From Gibbula magus (Eukaryota; Mollusca; Gastropoda; Trochida; Trochidae): a stretch of DNA of 64,000 nt. Where the stretch lies: NCBI GenBank assembly GCA_936450465.1, contig OW388299.1:44771386-44835385 (forward strand), in the 5' to 3' direction. Numbering within the stretch: the first letter of the stretch is position 1; each line of letters opens with the position of its first letter. Both the position numbers and the translations under genes were made by a program. Under the pieces are notes generated by a model, which saw nothing but the letters and a program-made list of their open reading frames with translations, made no database searches and was not told where the DNA came from. Shown in pieces: positions 23,801-37,100 of the stretch.

Positions 23801-26800
23801 ACAATGAACACTCATTTTTTAACTTGATTTTCCGAAGAGAGAAGGGTGTTTTACTATTGGTGACATTTTTTTTCAAAGTACTTGATACGTACTCAGTAAA
23901 CAACATCCAGTGGTCACATCCAGGAAGCTGGTCACTTGCTGGTGTAAGGGCTGACGAGTTGATGCCCGTCATTTTGTCGAGTATAATCTCCGCATTGTGG
24001 GTAAGGCCCCCTTGAGGGATGTTCGCCTCGGACACCCAGGCTGGTTCACCTGCTGTCTGTTGGGGTCATGAAAGGAGAAGTTTGTTCTGAACATCACATA
24101 CCCATATTTCCTCTAATAGGGGATTCTCAATATTTATGCATGCATACGACCCCATGACCTTTCGAAACGAAAACGAGGCTAAGGCCGCTTCTGATTTCCT
24201 GGTTCGCGTAATGGCTGCATATCGGCAGTACGTGCCGCTTGTGTTTCGGTTTCTTTCGACTGGAACTGAATGAATAGGTTTGTTTATATCGTATTTCACC
24301 GATGCAAGATTTAAAAAAAAAGCGTTTTTGACAATAAAATATGACAAATGGTAATGGTAATTGTTTCAGGTTTAGCGGCAAACAACGTTTGTTTTGGATA
24401 GTTTTACTCGTGGCACGTTCAAGAGTTTTGGTTTTGTTTTGGTTTTGTCATCGGCCCGTAAACCGGATGATTTGAATTTCTTTTTTGGCTAATAATGTCC
24501 ATTTTTCGTAATCATTCGGCAAAATAAACCACCATTGAATTTATAATAATCCCTAAGTTGGGAACCTGTAATTAGTGGATCAATGACCGACGGCAGTAAC
24601 TAAACCTCTTGAAGGTGCTGCCCCACTTCCATCCCCAACCTAATTGAAATCAAAGTGCAACTAGACCTATATATTTAAATTCTTTTCGACCTAATGATCA
24701 GAATATTTTCAAGAAAATTAGACATCCAAATAAATCATAAATATTCATTTAAATCAGGAACTAATATATATTATAAAACTAAAAATATATATTTATTAAT
24801 CTATGATCATAATATTGTCAGTCATTTCCATGCATTTCCATCAGTACTGGAGTCTACTAAAATTATTTACACATGGACTGCAGGACACATTAAATCATAA
24901 CTATCATTTTTTTATGACCAGAAATATCTTAAACAAAAGACTTGAGTTATAAGCTACAATTAAAAATAAGTTGATCTTTATAATTTATAGGTACTATTTG
25001 ATAATTTATTCATGCAGGACTTTGGGAGCAAAATTTAAAGCAGGCCAAACATTAAATAAGAAAATTATTATTTTAACCACTTACATGTAGATATAGTTAT
25101 TACCCAACAAAATAGAAATGAAAAATAAATTAATTGAGGTTAATGTTTGGAAGTAACAAGTATATGTCATACTGGAAAATGATTGAAATATATAATGAAA
25201 TGTACATGGATGTTTCAATACTCAAGCATACATGATAGATTGTGCTTGAGGAGGTGATGGTCAGGTTTGAGAAATATATTTGTATTGTATGGTTAAACTA
25301 CAAATGATACATGGACATGATTAGAAGTAGAAATGCACATTATTTAATCTTTTGTGTCAGAGATGCAAAAGCCCACCAAGGTCTTAGTTGGAGTAAAATT
25401 AAAAGCAGGACAAAACTAATATAAGGAAATTAATTATTTGCTAATTACTAATATTAAACCATATACTTAGATATAGTCATCACCAAACAATAACCAACAA
25501 AAAAGAAATTTAAATTAAATGTATTTGAGGTTAATGTTTGAGGGTAACAAGTACATGTCATCCTGAATAATGATGAAATGTAATGTGAAATGCACATGTA
25601 TATGCATGTTTCAGTACACAATATATAAATGATAGATTATGCTCAAGGAGGTGGTGGTCATGTTTGAGAAATATATGTATATCTCTTTTTTAAATACAAA
25701 TAAAATTTAAATTTATTCAAATGTATATTATTTTTATTTTATTTATTAACTTTTTTAAAACTTTTAAAAGATACACAATCCCACTGAATGCTTTCTATTC
25801 TGATTTATTATTCTAGAATAATTCATAAAGTAAAAAAGGGACCCTGATTGCAAATAGGTAGGTGGGTACATACTACATAGGGTATTCAAATCTTCATGCT
25901 ATGTATGACATGTGGTATAATATCACATTAGCACTGGGAGATTGTTTCTTTATTTTGAAATGAATAGAATTCAGTAAATAAATTAAATTCATGTAATATA
26001 AAGTAAGCATGGAATATTTAAAAAAAATAATTTTCAACTTTGAAGTACAAGGAATATAAAATTACTCTCCTAAATTTTGAATAAGTCTCACTCCTTTTAG
26101 TTAATGTTTATTTTAATTACAAAATTACCATAATAAATTTATTACCACAGATCATAAGCTACAACTGTTTTTCAACTATTTATTTCCTGGTTTGTAAAGG
26201 GTTCCATCATTCATTTAATTTATTTTGTGTACTGTTGTCAGCTTCTTAAATAAAATAAATAGTATGTTTGTAGGTAGAAATCTTTTCTTATGAAATATTT
26301 TTTTAAACATCTGTTTAATTTTCAAAGCTTATTCACATATCTACATGTGCTCACAAATTAGAATCCTCATCACATTGATAACATTGATTACTGACTGATC
26401 ATTGATAACTTTCCTCAAACCATTAATTAAATAAAGCCATAATAAATTAATTGCTAAATATGTTTATGTATTTCTTACATATAAATAAGAACACTATATG
26501 TTCATTGTTTAAAATTATTTTGCTCATGTAGACATTCAAATGACTTACTAAAAAAAATATTGTTTAAAACTAGAACAGATTATATATATTTGATTGAATT
26601 ATAATATATATACTTTACTGCTTCAACTTCAAATAACCTGTACTAATTGGACCGTAATTGAACTATATCCAATTGAACAATTTGAATCAATTAACACTCC
26701 AAAATCCATTTTTTTAAAAACAAGAATTTGGTTCGTTTACAGTGAGTTGCACTGAATGACCCCTTTGCAGTTCGTAGGCATGTCACAAGAGCTGACCGTT

Positions 26801-28137
26801 TAGCCGAATGATGGCTAAGATTTGAACAGTTTCTTCCCACCCAGTGACTATATACAATGATTTCTTGGCATGCATGGGTAGGGTGTAAATTTTCATTCGT
26901 ATTTGTTCAAATTAGAGCACTGAAACAACAACGAGTTTGACAGATTTACAGTTCAAAATGACGGTAAACACAACGAGGAAATCCTACCGTAAATTATTCG
27001 AAAAACATCGCCTTGCATGTAAAATAGTATCCTGGGCGGTGGTAATTGAAGATAATCGACAGATGCATCGATCTTGAAAGTTTTCCCAGTGATTTTATCA
27101 TTATTTTTAATAAAAGTAAGTGTTATTTAGAAGAGCTACCGACTTGTCAATGCTATGTGAATGGTACTTCCGGGTTTGGAAGCGGCCTTAGCCTCGTTTT
27201 CGATTTAGCGCACGCGGTTCCATATGCCTCATAAATATTCATGAGGCAATATTAAGAATCCCCTATAGGGGCCGGGCCTCTAATAGCAGCCGGGGGTCAA
27301 GGTACCTAAAGGTGAATAAGAGCCGGGCCTCCAATAAGGGCCGGGTCATTTATAGGGGCCCACTTTATATCGCATCAATGATCACCACCTACTGGATAAT
27401 AGTCCCCATATTTGTTCCCAGGCACTAAGAGGGTTAAACTACCATGCTAAACTAGGTTTACGTCAAATGGCGAGGAGTTTGTACATGTTGGTCAGTTATC
27501 AGAAATTATCACGTGCATTGGTCAAATCTAATAATGAAATAAGGGCCGGGCGTCAAATAACAGCCGGGGGTAAGAGCCGTTAAATGTTAATAAGGGCCCG
27601 GTCCACTATTAGAAGAAATACGGTATTCTTGTTTTTGTATTTCTGCTTGATATTGTTGGTTGATTTTTTAAAAATAGTTGGCTCTGTAACTCATCACTTT
27701 GTTCTCACTGAGATTTATTGACTTGTGGTACTTGTCGAAGCAAATAATGATTATATGTGTATCGCTAATTTTATTAATTTTTTAAAATAATTTAATTTTA
27801 CAAGTTACTTTATTAGAAAACGGACTTTATTTTCATAATATCGTAGTGATCGATTTGGTTTTGGAATAACTGAAGTATCAGTTAGTTTTGATTTCTAAGT
27901 GAATACAACCAAAATCAGCTCAGCCGGAAAGCGCTCGTAAAATATCCAACAAGAATACAAACTCTAGAACCGTTTGTTTGAATGAATTGCGACGTCACAG
28001 GGTATGGCGGCACGTGCTATGAATGGCAATGCACATTTTATCTGTGTTCATCGAGAAAGTCTATTGCGGTATTACTAACAAAGAGAGGTCAAGTAGGCAT
28101 AGAATAGGACGTGTCTTTGATATAGATATCAAGATCT

Positions 28138-28171
<34 letters not shown>

Positions 28172-31100
28172 ATATGTTATTGACGTGTAACATGTGTATA
28201 TTAAATCCAATCGCTCAGAGATTTATGACAGACATTATTGACAATTAAATACTAAAACATGAAAAGGCATCTATAACAGGCTGTAAAATGTTCGCTAATT
28301 CATGCGCTAATCAGTCGGCGTACACACAGTGCAACATTAAAGAGCCATCAAGGATGTTGATGAACATATCGGAAAAATGCCCAAAATCGATCTTCGTGAA
28401 ATATATACACCTAATTTTTCCAAACTAATTCGACCCAAAATAAGCCGAGAAGTTGCACTAATTAGTAAAGGTGTTTTCTAGTCTAAAAAATAGATCAAGT
28501 CTATTATTTTCAAGCGAAAGCATTGTGGTCTAACTCACACTGTATACAAAGACACGAAAGATAAACAAAGTTCATGAGCAATGAAAGAAATCGAAATATA
28601 TAATTTTGGGCGGTTATTTATTTACCATTTCGTTTAATTATGTATTTGCCACAGATATTGGAATTAATGTTTTACCCAACTAGGTATTTTGCTTGACTTT
28701 TATAATCAATGAGAATATATTTATCAAAAGTTGATGGTGTTATCGCAATAAAAATACATTAAACAGGCAATAATTTGTATATTCTCTGGACATTTAGAAA
28801 CTTTTTTTTATAAAGCAATCGTCACATTCAGTAATGTGTGAAAAGGGTAGCCTAACTTGCAGGAGAAGCACATGCAGCACGCGGGTTGCTATGGGGACTT
28901 CCGCTCAAGACGAGCCTTCACGCTTCGGGAACGCTTGCAGCTGTGTAGTACGTTTTATGCAATGAAGGGAATTCTGTTTATATGACGTCAGATACCCTTG
29001 ACGCGCGTTACTCGAAGGTGCAATTCTCTTTGAAACCAAATTTCACTACATTGTCGTGATATGAAAATTATTTATCACATGTCACGTTGCAGATAAAATA
29101 TTTCTCTGGCGATTGACGTTATAAGTATATTTTCAACCAATAATTTGGTATTTGAAACACTTGATGGCTCTTTAACTTCTAAACGTGAAAATGCACTTAC
29201 GGTAAAAATCCGTAGTTTCTTAACTTGAATGTCGATGCAAATCCTGTCAGTTGGCAAACTAGCATAGATACATCTTACCTGAAAGGGAAAATATTGATAT
29301 GTGCCAATACTACCGGTATATTGTAATCGATATTGAAAAAAAAATCATCGAACAGATTCACAAAGAGAAGACATGTTTTATGGACATTAACGCTCATATA
29401 TTCCCTCAACACGGAAAATTGAGCCGATATTGCCGATATGAACGCATACGCAATAAGCCCAAATTTTATGTGCTTCTTTGCGCCCGAAATTGTGTACCGT
29501 ATTTCCTCCTATAGACGCCCTCGGCGTTCTTTTTCTCAGACCTTTTTCAGCCTCGGCGTTTATTATAGACCTATCACCCGAATAACAAACATAAAGAAAT
29601 GCCATCATGACAAACTTTCTTGAACATGAATTTGTTTTGATGAATATTTATTCACTGTTGAACGAGAACAATATTTTCATCTTTATCCCCCGGCGTCTAA
29701 TTCAGACTCGGCGTCTATTCGAGACCCGACTTTGGTTTCTTTCAAACGGTCATACGCCCATCCTCGGTTACCCATGGTTTTAAATATGCTCCGTTACTAT
29801 GCTATGTTTTAAATATGCTCCGTATATGACGGAGCATATATAAAACCCTGGGTAACCGAGGATGTCAAACCCCAGATCTATTCGAGAACCGGAAATGGAG
29901 GAAATACGGTACACCATGTACATTCTGTCGAACTAACACGCAGGCAGTTCTTATTTTGTAAAGGAGGCAAACGTGCATTAGTGTTTTAAAGACGCCATAT
30001 ATTGCAGTCTGATTAAAATCGACCTTGTTCCGAGGAATAAAATTTGCAATTATGCATCTACCGGGATACGAACAGGTTCTGTAGATTCCTCGCCACAAGG
30101 ACGGTTTGGCGAGGAAACCTTTGAACGATATGAGTTCGTATCCCGGTAGATGCAATTTTGCAATTTTCATTCCGGAAAACCGTCGATTTTAATCAGACTG
30201 CCACATATTGTAAAGTAATATATAATTGTTTGATATATATTTTGTTTAAATATATTTGATTTGACCGTTAATCAAGTATAATAGTAGTCGTTGTTAATTT
30301 CAGATTAATTTTTTGATTCTTGTTTGTTAAGTGATTGGTGTACACACAGCCTGTTCACAAAATCCATAGTAGACTTGCATATCGGCTATGGCAGCATTCA
30401 TGTCTCCGCCGTTAAGAACCAAAAATCTGAAAATCCAACATTTTGAATTTATTTTAGGTTTCCATACAGCTTTCACTCCTTGCTTAAAGGCGCCGTACAT
30501 ATCACGTTTTTTGAAATTTTTATTTGTTCAAATTTCCCATTTATAATCATAGTTTATGTTATCTATATTTACTTTAGAGGATAAAACATCTTAAGTAAAA
30601 AATGAGTGTACATGGTTCCGTGAAGCCATGGGAATCGTTTTCGCCATTCGAAATAATAAAATGTTCACAATAAAATGTCCGCAATGCATTATTGCTTAAT
30701 ACGCAACGCCGTTATTACCACTATAAATAATTGGTTTGTATAATAAGATGTTTAACCCTCTAAAGTAGATAAAAATGACATGAACTATCATTATAAATGG
30801 GAAATTTTAAAACTGAACTTTGCAACAAAAAAACGTGCTACAGCTCCTTTAAGCCTTGCCGCATTTGATTAACTTTTCTAAACTACCGTTGTTGATCAAG
30901 CGCACTGTGAAGTTCAGGTGCAGCACCCCGCTTCACTAGCACAGAAAAGTTTAGGAAACGTGGCAAGACTTAAATTGGCTTGAGTTAAGCCTTGCGGGGT
31001 AAGTTTAATAATGTTAAAAATCGATTATATGATACAATATAAAACTATCGATCACAATTTATTTAGATGGACTTCTCAAACTTAGCACACTATAGCTAGG

Positions 31101-34100
31101 TTAGTGGTGCATATTTTCGAACTTTGGAGGAAGGATATGATTTAAAAAAGATCCAAATTCCTTAATTTTGAAATAACATGTTAAATTGTACGAGAAAAAT
31201 ACAAAATGGTTTGAGTGTAATACCCATCAAAGAACATTTACCTCGAATAATCTGAGAAGTCGGAGAAGAAACAGAGTTCAACTGTACGCTGGATAACGGC
31301 ACTTCTCTTGTGTCGCGTTGTGGCGAGAACCTCTGTCAGATAGATTTCAAATTAGTATAGTTCTGGTATAGTTCTGGTATAGTTTTGTTATAGTTCTACT
31401 GACCTAGAACGATACTTTCAGTTAGGCCAGTGAGGCGGGGTTTACACTACGTCCGAAAAAGTCGCATTGCGTTGATACATGCGATTTGGGGGTTTACATT
31501 ACACGCGTTTTTGCATGCGATTTAATGCAAATATCATAAGTGCGATTGTTTAAGTTCCATTTGTTATAATGTATATATGTACAAATGTATGTAATTACTG
31601 TAGGTGCTTGTACAATGGGTGTATGTACAGGTTTTATGTATAGAATATGATGTATGTATGTACAAATGTACGTATGTACGTGTCGATGTATATAAGCACA
31701 CATGTATGTATGTATGTATGTATGTATGTATGTATGTATGTATGTGTGTATGTATACAGGTCTGAATGTATGTTTGTATGTATTGATGTACAGATATCTG
31801 TTGGCTTAATTGTTTATGACTTCTTTACCTACCCGTGGTGGGAAATACCCCTTTCAGATAATGAAAATATGACGTCATATAGGGAATTTCAATGCGATTT
31901 TGAAAGCGATGCGGATACAATAGAACATGTTCTATTTTCTTCGCATCGCAACGCATGAAAAAAAAACGGTCGTAGTGTAAACCCCGCCTATTCAGTTTCA
32001 ACCTCTTATAACCCTGGTGGCAATGCAAATCTAGATGAGTGTTTCGATTACCCGCCCTCCAGCGGACTAATCAAATCGATTTCGATGGTAAGCTATTTGG
32101 GATTCTATTTGAAATAGGTAGTTGGTCGAAATCCAATCTAAATAAATTCAGATCGACAGTTTTATAGTCGCTGTAACAACAGAATATAAAACTGTCGATC
32201 TCGGTTTATGTAAATTTGATTTCGAACAACTAGTTATTTTAAATAGAACCCAAGATAGCCGACTTTGTGCCACACACTGTCCCGAATATGACAAAATATC
32301 CACGAAATGGAATTCTAATTTCGCACGAATTTGGATTCTATTTTGGTTAAAAACGAATCAGAATCCGAAGCAGGCACGATGCAGTCAGAAGGCAATACGA
32401 TGAAAGTATTCAATCAAATTTAAATGCAGAATGTTCACATTTTTTCGTATTTTACTGACTTTAATTTTCAATTTTTACAAATGTTTCAACTTTTCAACTT
32501 TCTCTTTTTCATTTGTTCGAGAACTGCCCGGTGGTACCGATCGACATTTCAAAGTCGCTGGCCCATCTTTTTTCAAAATTTCGATACAGTGTGAACCGCC
32601 CTATAATTATGTAAATTAGGGAATCGTGCCTGTGTCGTAGGCCTACTGTCCATTTTAAGCAGGACTCAAAAATTATAAATATCATAAAATAATTGCTCAT
32701 AGTACTAGAGAGCTCATACCTCTCTGTATGGACTCATGATGGCTGTGGATTGGACCAAAGTCGATTCGCTGCACGTGCTTAATGATGTGGTCAGCACTGA
32801 CCTCTCCGTCCACCTCGTTACGTCTGTGTCGGTGAGCGGGCCAGATGTCGTGGGCACCAGCCTCGTTAACTACATATCCTGCCTGTATGGGTCATTAAAT
32901 CGTTATAGATAAAACATGACCTTAAAGGGGCAGTAGCACTTTTTTTCCACGCAAGTCGATGAAATGTTTTTGAAAAATAATGTCACCAATAGCGAAACAC
33001 CCTTCTCTCTTCGAATAATCAATTTGAAAAATAGAGCCACTGGCTCTGTAGCTCATCAGGCTTCTAGGTGAGGGGAAAACAAATAGGAAGCACTTTAAAT
33101 GGAGAAGATATAAAAGTTCTTAAAGTCCTTACCCCTCTGACCTTTCTTTGATGCCAGATATAAAAAAACCTACACATAAAGACACACTTGAAGATTTAAT
33201 TCATCACTGTTGTATCCTTTGAATTACCTCCCTTTGAAGAGCACATAAAATCTCAAGATGAAAACAGCTTTTCAGGTCATGACCTCTGTGACCTATATTA
33301 GGGGTCGCAGGATCACGAAAACTACAATTTAGAATCACAATTGGTCAAGGAGTCTGTAAATGAAATTTCAAGTCTCTAGGGTCAGTGGTTCTTGAGAAGA
33401 TGAAAATAGGTCTTCAGGTCATGACCTCTGTGACCTATATTTGGGGTCACGAAATCTATAATTTAGAATCCCCATTGGCCAATGAGTCTGTACACGACAT
33501 TTCAGCTACCTAGACCAACTGGTTCTGGAGAAGAAAACGAAAAAGCGAAAACTTACAAACGGACGGATGGACGGACGGACGCCGGACATCACGCCATGCC
33601 ATAAGCCCATCGGGCCTTGCACGCCAGATGAGCTAAAAATTGGTGTGCATGGTTCGGTAATGCAATGGGAATCGTTTTTTTTTTAGTTATTCGAAATAAT
33701 AAAAGGTGTTTTCACATTAACATGGCCGCCATGCAATTTTTGCTTTATACACAACACCTTTATTACCATTATGGATAATTGGTTTGTGTGATAAGATGTT
33801 TTACCCTCTAATGTAAATATGAATGGCAAGTTCCCTTGTGCCCTTGGCAATAATGTCAAGATCACACATATCTAATCAGCCCTTTGTCTTCACTTGGAGG
33901 TGATTTGTGTAAGATTTGAAGAGAATTCAGCGTAGTGTTCTTGAGATTTTCCGATGACAAGCTTTACATGTAGATTAACCTGTCGAAAAATTCAAAGTTC
34001 CGCTTTGACCTTTATAAAAATTACGATTTTTTACCCTCTATAGTAAATATAAATGACATAAACTATCATTGGGAAATTTGCAAAAAATAAAATTTGCAAA

Positions 34101-37100
34101 AAACATGCTACAGCCCCTTTAAGTCCCGTAATTTCAGAGCTAAGTGTTGTACTCGTTCAGCTTCAGATATGAACAATGTTCATTCTTCAATTAAAAGATA
34201 ACGACTATAATGAAGCAATATAAATAATGTTGATAATGATGATAATTCAACAAAAAACTTACGACAATATATTTGTTAAGGTCAAGTCTTTCAACAATCA
34301 GAGTGGAACCGGACTTCTTTTCAAAGTAAACAGCTCGATCCTGTAGACAAACGGTAAATGTAAGACACTAGTCATTTAAATTTTAAAAGGTCGGCCATGT
34401 AGACATATGTGGGACACGTGTATATTTATTACCCATATGGTTGAAAATAACCAAGTTAATATTATTGATATGAGCACATGTGCACATATCACGTTTGCCT
34501 AGCAACGATTGTTTCACCTCGGCTTCCCGTATTTTGTCGTCTGTGACGTCATAAAACGATTGTTCGTGACGTCACTGCAATGGCTTGCCGTTGCAAGACA
34601 AGTGGGCCACTTTCTGACTATTATTGCGCGAATCACATGGAATAGAACGGGTAATAAAGAAATTATTACACTCGAAAGTGTGTCATATGACTTGTACGAA
34701 ACTTGTGTATTTCCCCGAGATAGAATTGGTTGTGTGTGCGTGTATGGGTTTGTTTGCGCGGTTGTGTTCGTGCACGTGTGAGCAAGGCAATTGTGTGTGT
34801 GTATGTATTTGTATGTTTTTGAGAAATTTTTTTTTTTTTTAAAGTTAAATTGTGTCTCGTAGGCCTTACGGCCGGACGCTGTTTTAAAGAATTGATTTTA
34901 TACTAAATGGTATTGTAACGTAAATTTCTTCTTCTTCTTCTTCTTCTTCTTCTTCTTTATGTCTGTGTTGTAATGAGTCAGTGCTAATTGGATTTTAAGT
35001 ATTGTAAATAATCATTTTATTATCTATAATTAATGAGCCTCTTCTACTTCTTTATGTCTGTGTTGTAATGAGTCAGTGCTAATTGGATTTTAAGTATTGT
35101 AAATAATCATTTTATAATCTATAATTAATGAGCCAATAGTGACGGGTGTTGTCACGGTTGAGTTAACACTATTGTAATATGATTAAAACTATAGAGACAA
35201 TCTAATTGATTTCTGTTGATGTTTCAACGCAGATATGAAGCTGAAATAAAGTAACTTCATTAAAATACTTGAATTCTTTACTATATCATTTCAGCTGCTG
35301 TACTGAGCTGAAATAGAGTGAAACCTTAAAACATTAAGTACATGGTTTGTTTCAGCGTCTATTATATGCTGAAATAAATATAGATAATAAAATGATTATT
35401 TACAATACTTAAAATCCAATTAGCACTAACTACTTACAACACAGACATACATATACATATGTCTCCGTCACACTTGTGGAATGTTCCCCTCTCGCAAATT
35501 AATACTTCAAAATTAAAAAACAATGTCAATGCCGCCAACTGGGCCTAAATCTTCCATCGAAGAAGTTTGTGTAATATATATGATGATACAATGTAATCCA
35601 TTGAACGGTTCTTGAGATATCCTGGTGACATGCTTAAGTTCACATGCCGACAAATTCAAAGACCTTGAGAATAATGTCAAAGTAACCGTGTTCAAGAGAG
35701 GTTTCAAAGTGATCGCTCGAGCGAACTTTGAGGTTTTGCACCGTGTCGTTCAGGAGAGAAAAAGCGCTACTTGAGCGCTACTTGAGCGCTACTTGAGCGC
35801 TACATTGAGCAATCAATGAGCGATTATAAGCGCTCGCTGTTATGGACCCTTGAGAATAATTTCAAAGTCACCAAAATCTAGTCCCCCTTGACTTCCTTAG
35901 GATAAACTAAACAAGCGGCCAAAAGAAACGCTACAATATTTTCAACAGTCAAACACAAGTACTGCTACCAAACAAAATATTGAATGTCTTTGATAAGCAC
36001 GTTTCGTAAAGAAGTATTGATAATTTCACTAATCATTGTATGATACTTTTATTTGTACAATTGTTCAAACATCAATGGGGTGCTACAATCGCTATTTCAA
36101 GAGGTTTTTCTGACAAAGCGTTTACATTTAAGTTTAAAATTCATAAAATATAGAGATTAAATTAATAAAACATCTTCACGACATAATAGCTTATTGGAAT
36201 GTTGGTTGTTGGTAGCGTTTCTTTTGACTTTGGCAAAGTCTCGTTGTGACCTTGAAATGAAGGTCATGGTCACAAAACTTTGTAAGAAGATTGCTCTCAT
36301 TAAGATTAACCTTGGTATGCAAAATATGAAAAGAATATATATCCAATGAATAGTACTTGAGTAATTCCATTTCGTACGTAGTAATTTAAGTAACACTCAC
36401 GATGGTGATTTCTTAAGTCTAAATAACCCGAATCTATATAATACTTACTAAATTTTGTTTAATGTTCTTCTTTCTCCATTCTCCTTGGTGGTCTGTGAAC
36501 ACATCCAACTGACTGTGATCTCGACCTCGGGTCAGGTTGAGGGTTCTACTTCCGGTTGAATCTTCCAAAGCGAGAACGAGGCTCAAAGGCATCGTGACAG
36601 CACTCCTTTTGTTCCTGTCGTGCACTGAGTCAATGTGCCTGATTGCAATGCGTTCTTCAAATAAATGAAAAGATACGAAATAAATCGTGTGAGATATAAA
36701 ACATATTAATATGATTAAGGCGTAGTTGGAGGGTATGTTTTCATTGACCATTTTGCAGTGCAAGATACGAATCGAGAAGATCATAGGGTATATTTTCATA
36801 TCCAAAAATCGAATTCCCAGATTTATGTTGCTAGCTGCTCTTTTGAAATCGCCAATCTCATTAAAATGAGATCCGAACTTACACTCACATGTCTTTGTGT
36901 TGTCAAGATCTGATTCCGTTTGGGTCATGTTTCGTTCACTTTTGCGTGACCTTTATGAATTCGACCAACCACAGACCCGTATTCGAGTCGTACTGATGAA
37001 TGCCTAGACTCATCGTTGATTGGAGGGAGTGAAATGGCATGGGACATGACCTCAAGTAGTGATCAGATCGTTACGTTACCAGACACAAGTTAAAGGTCAG

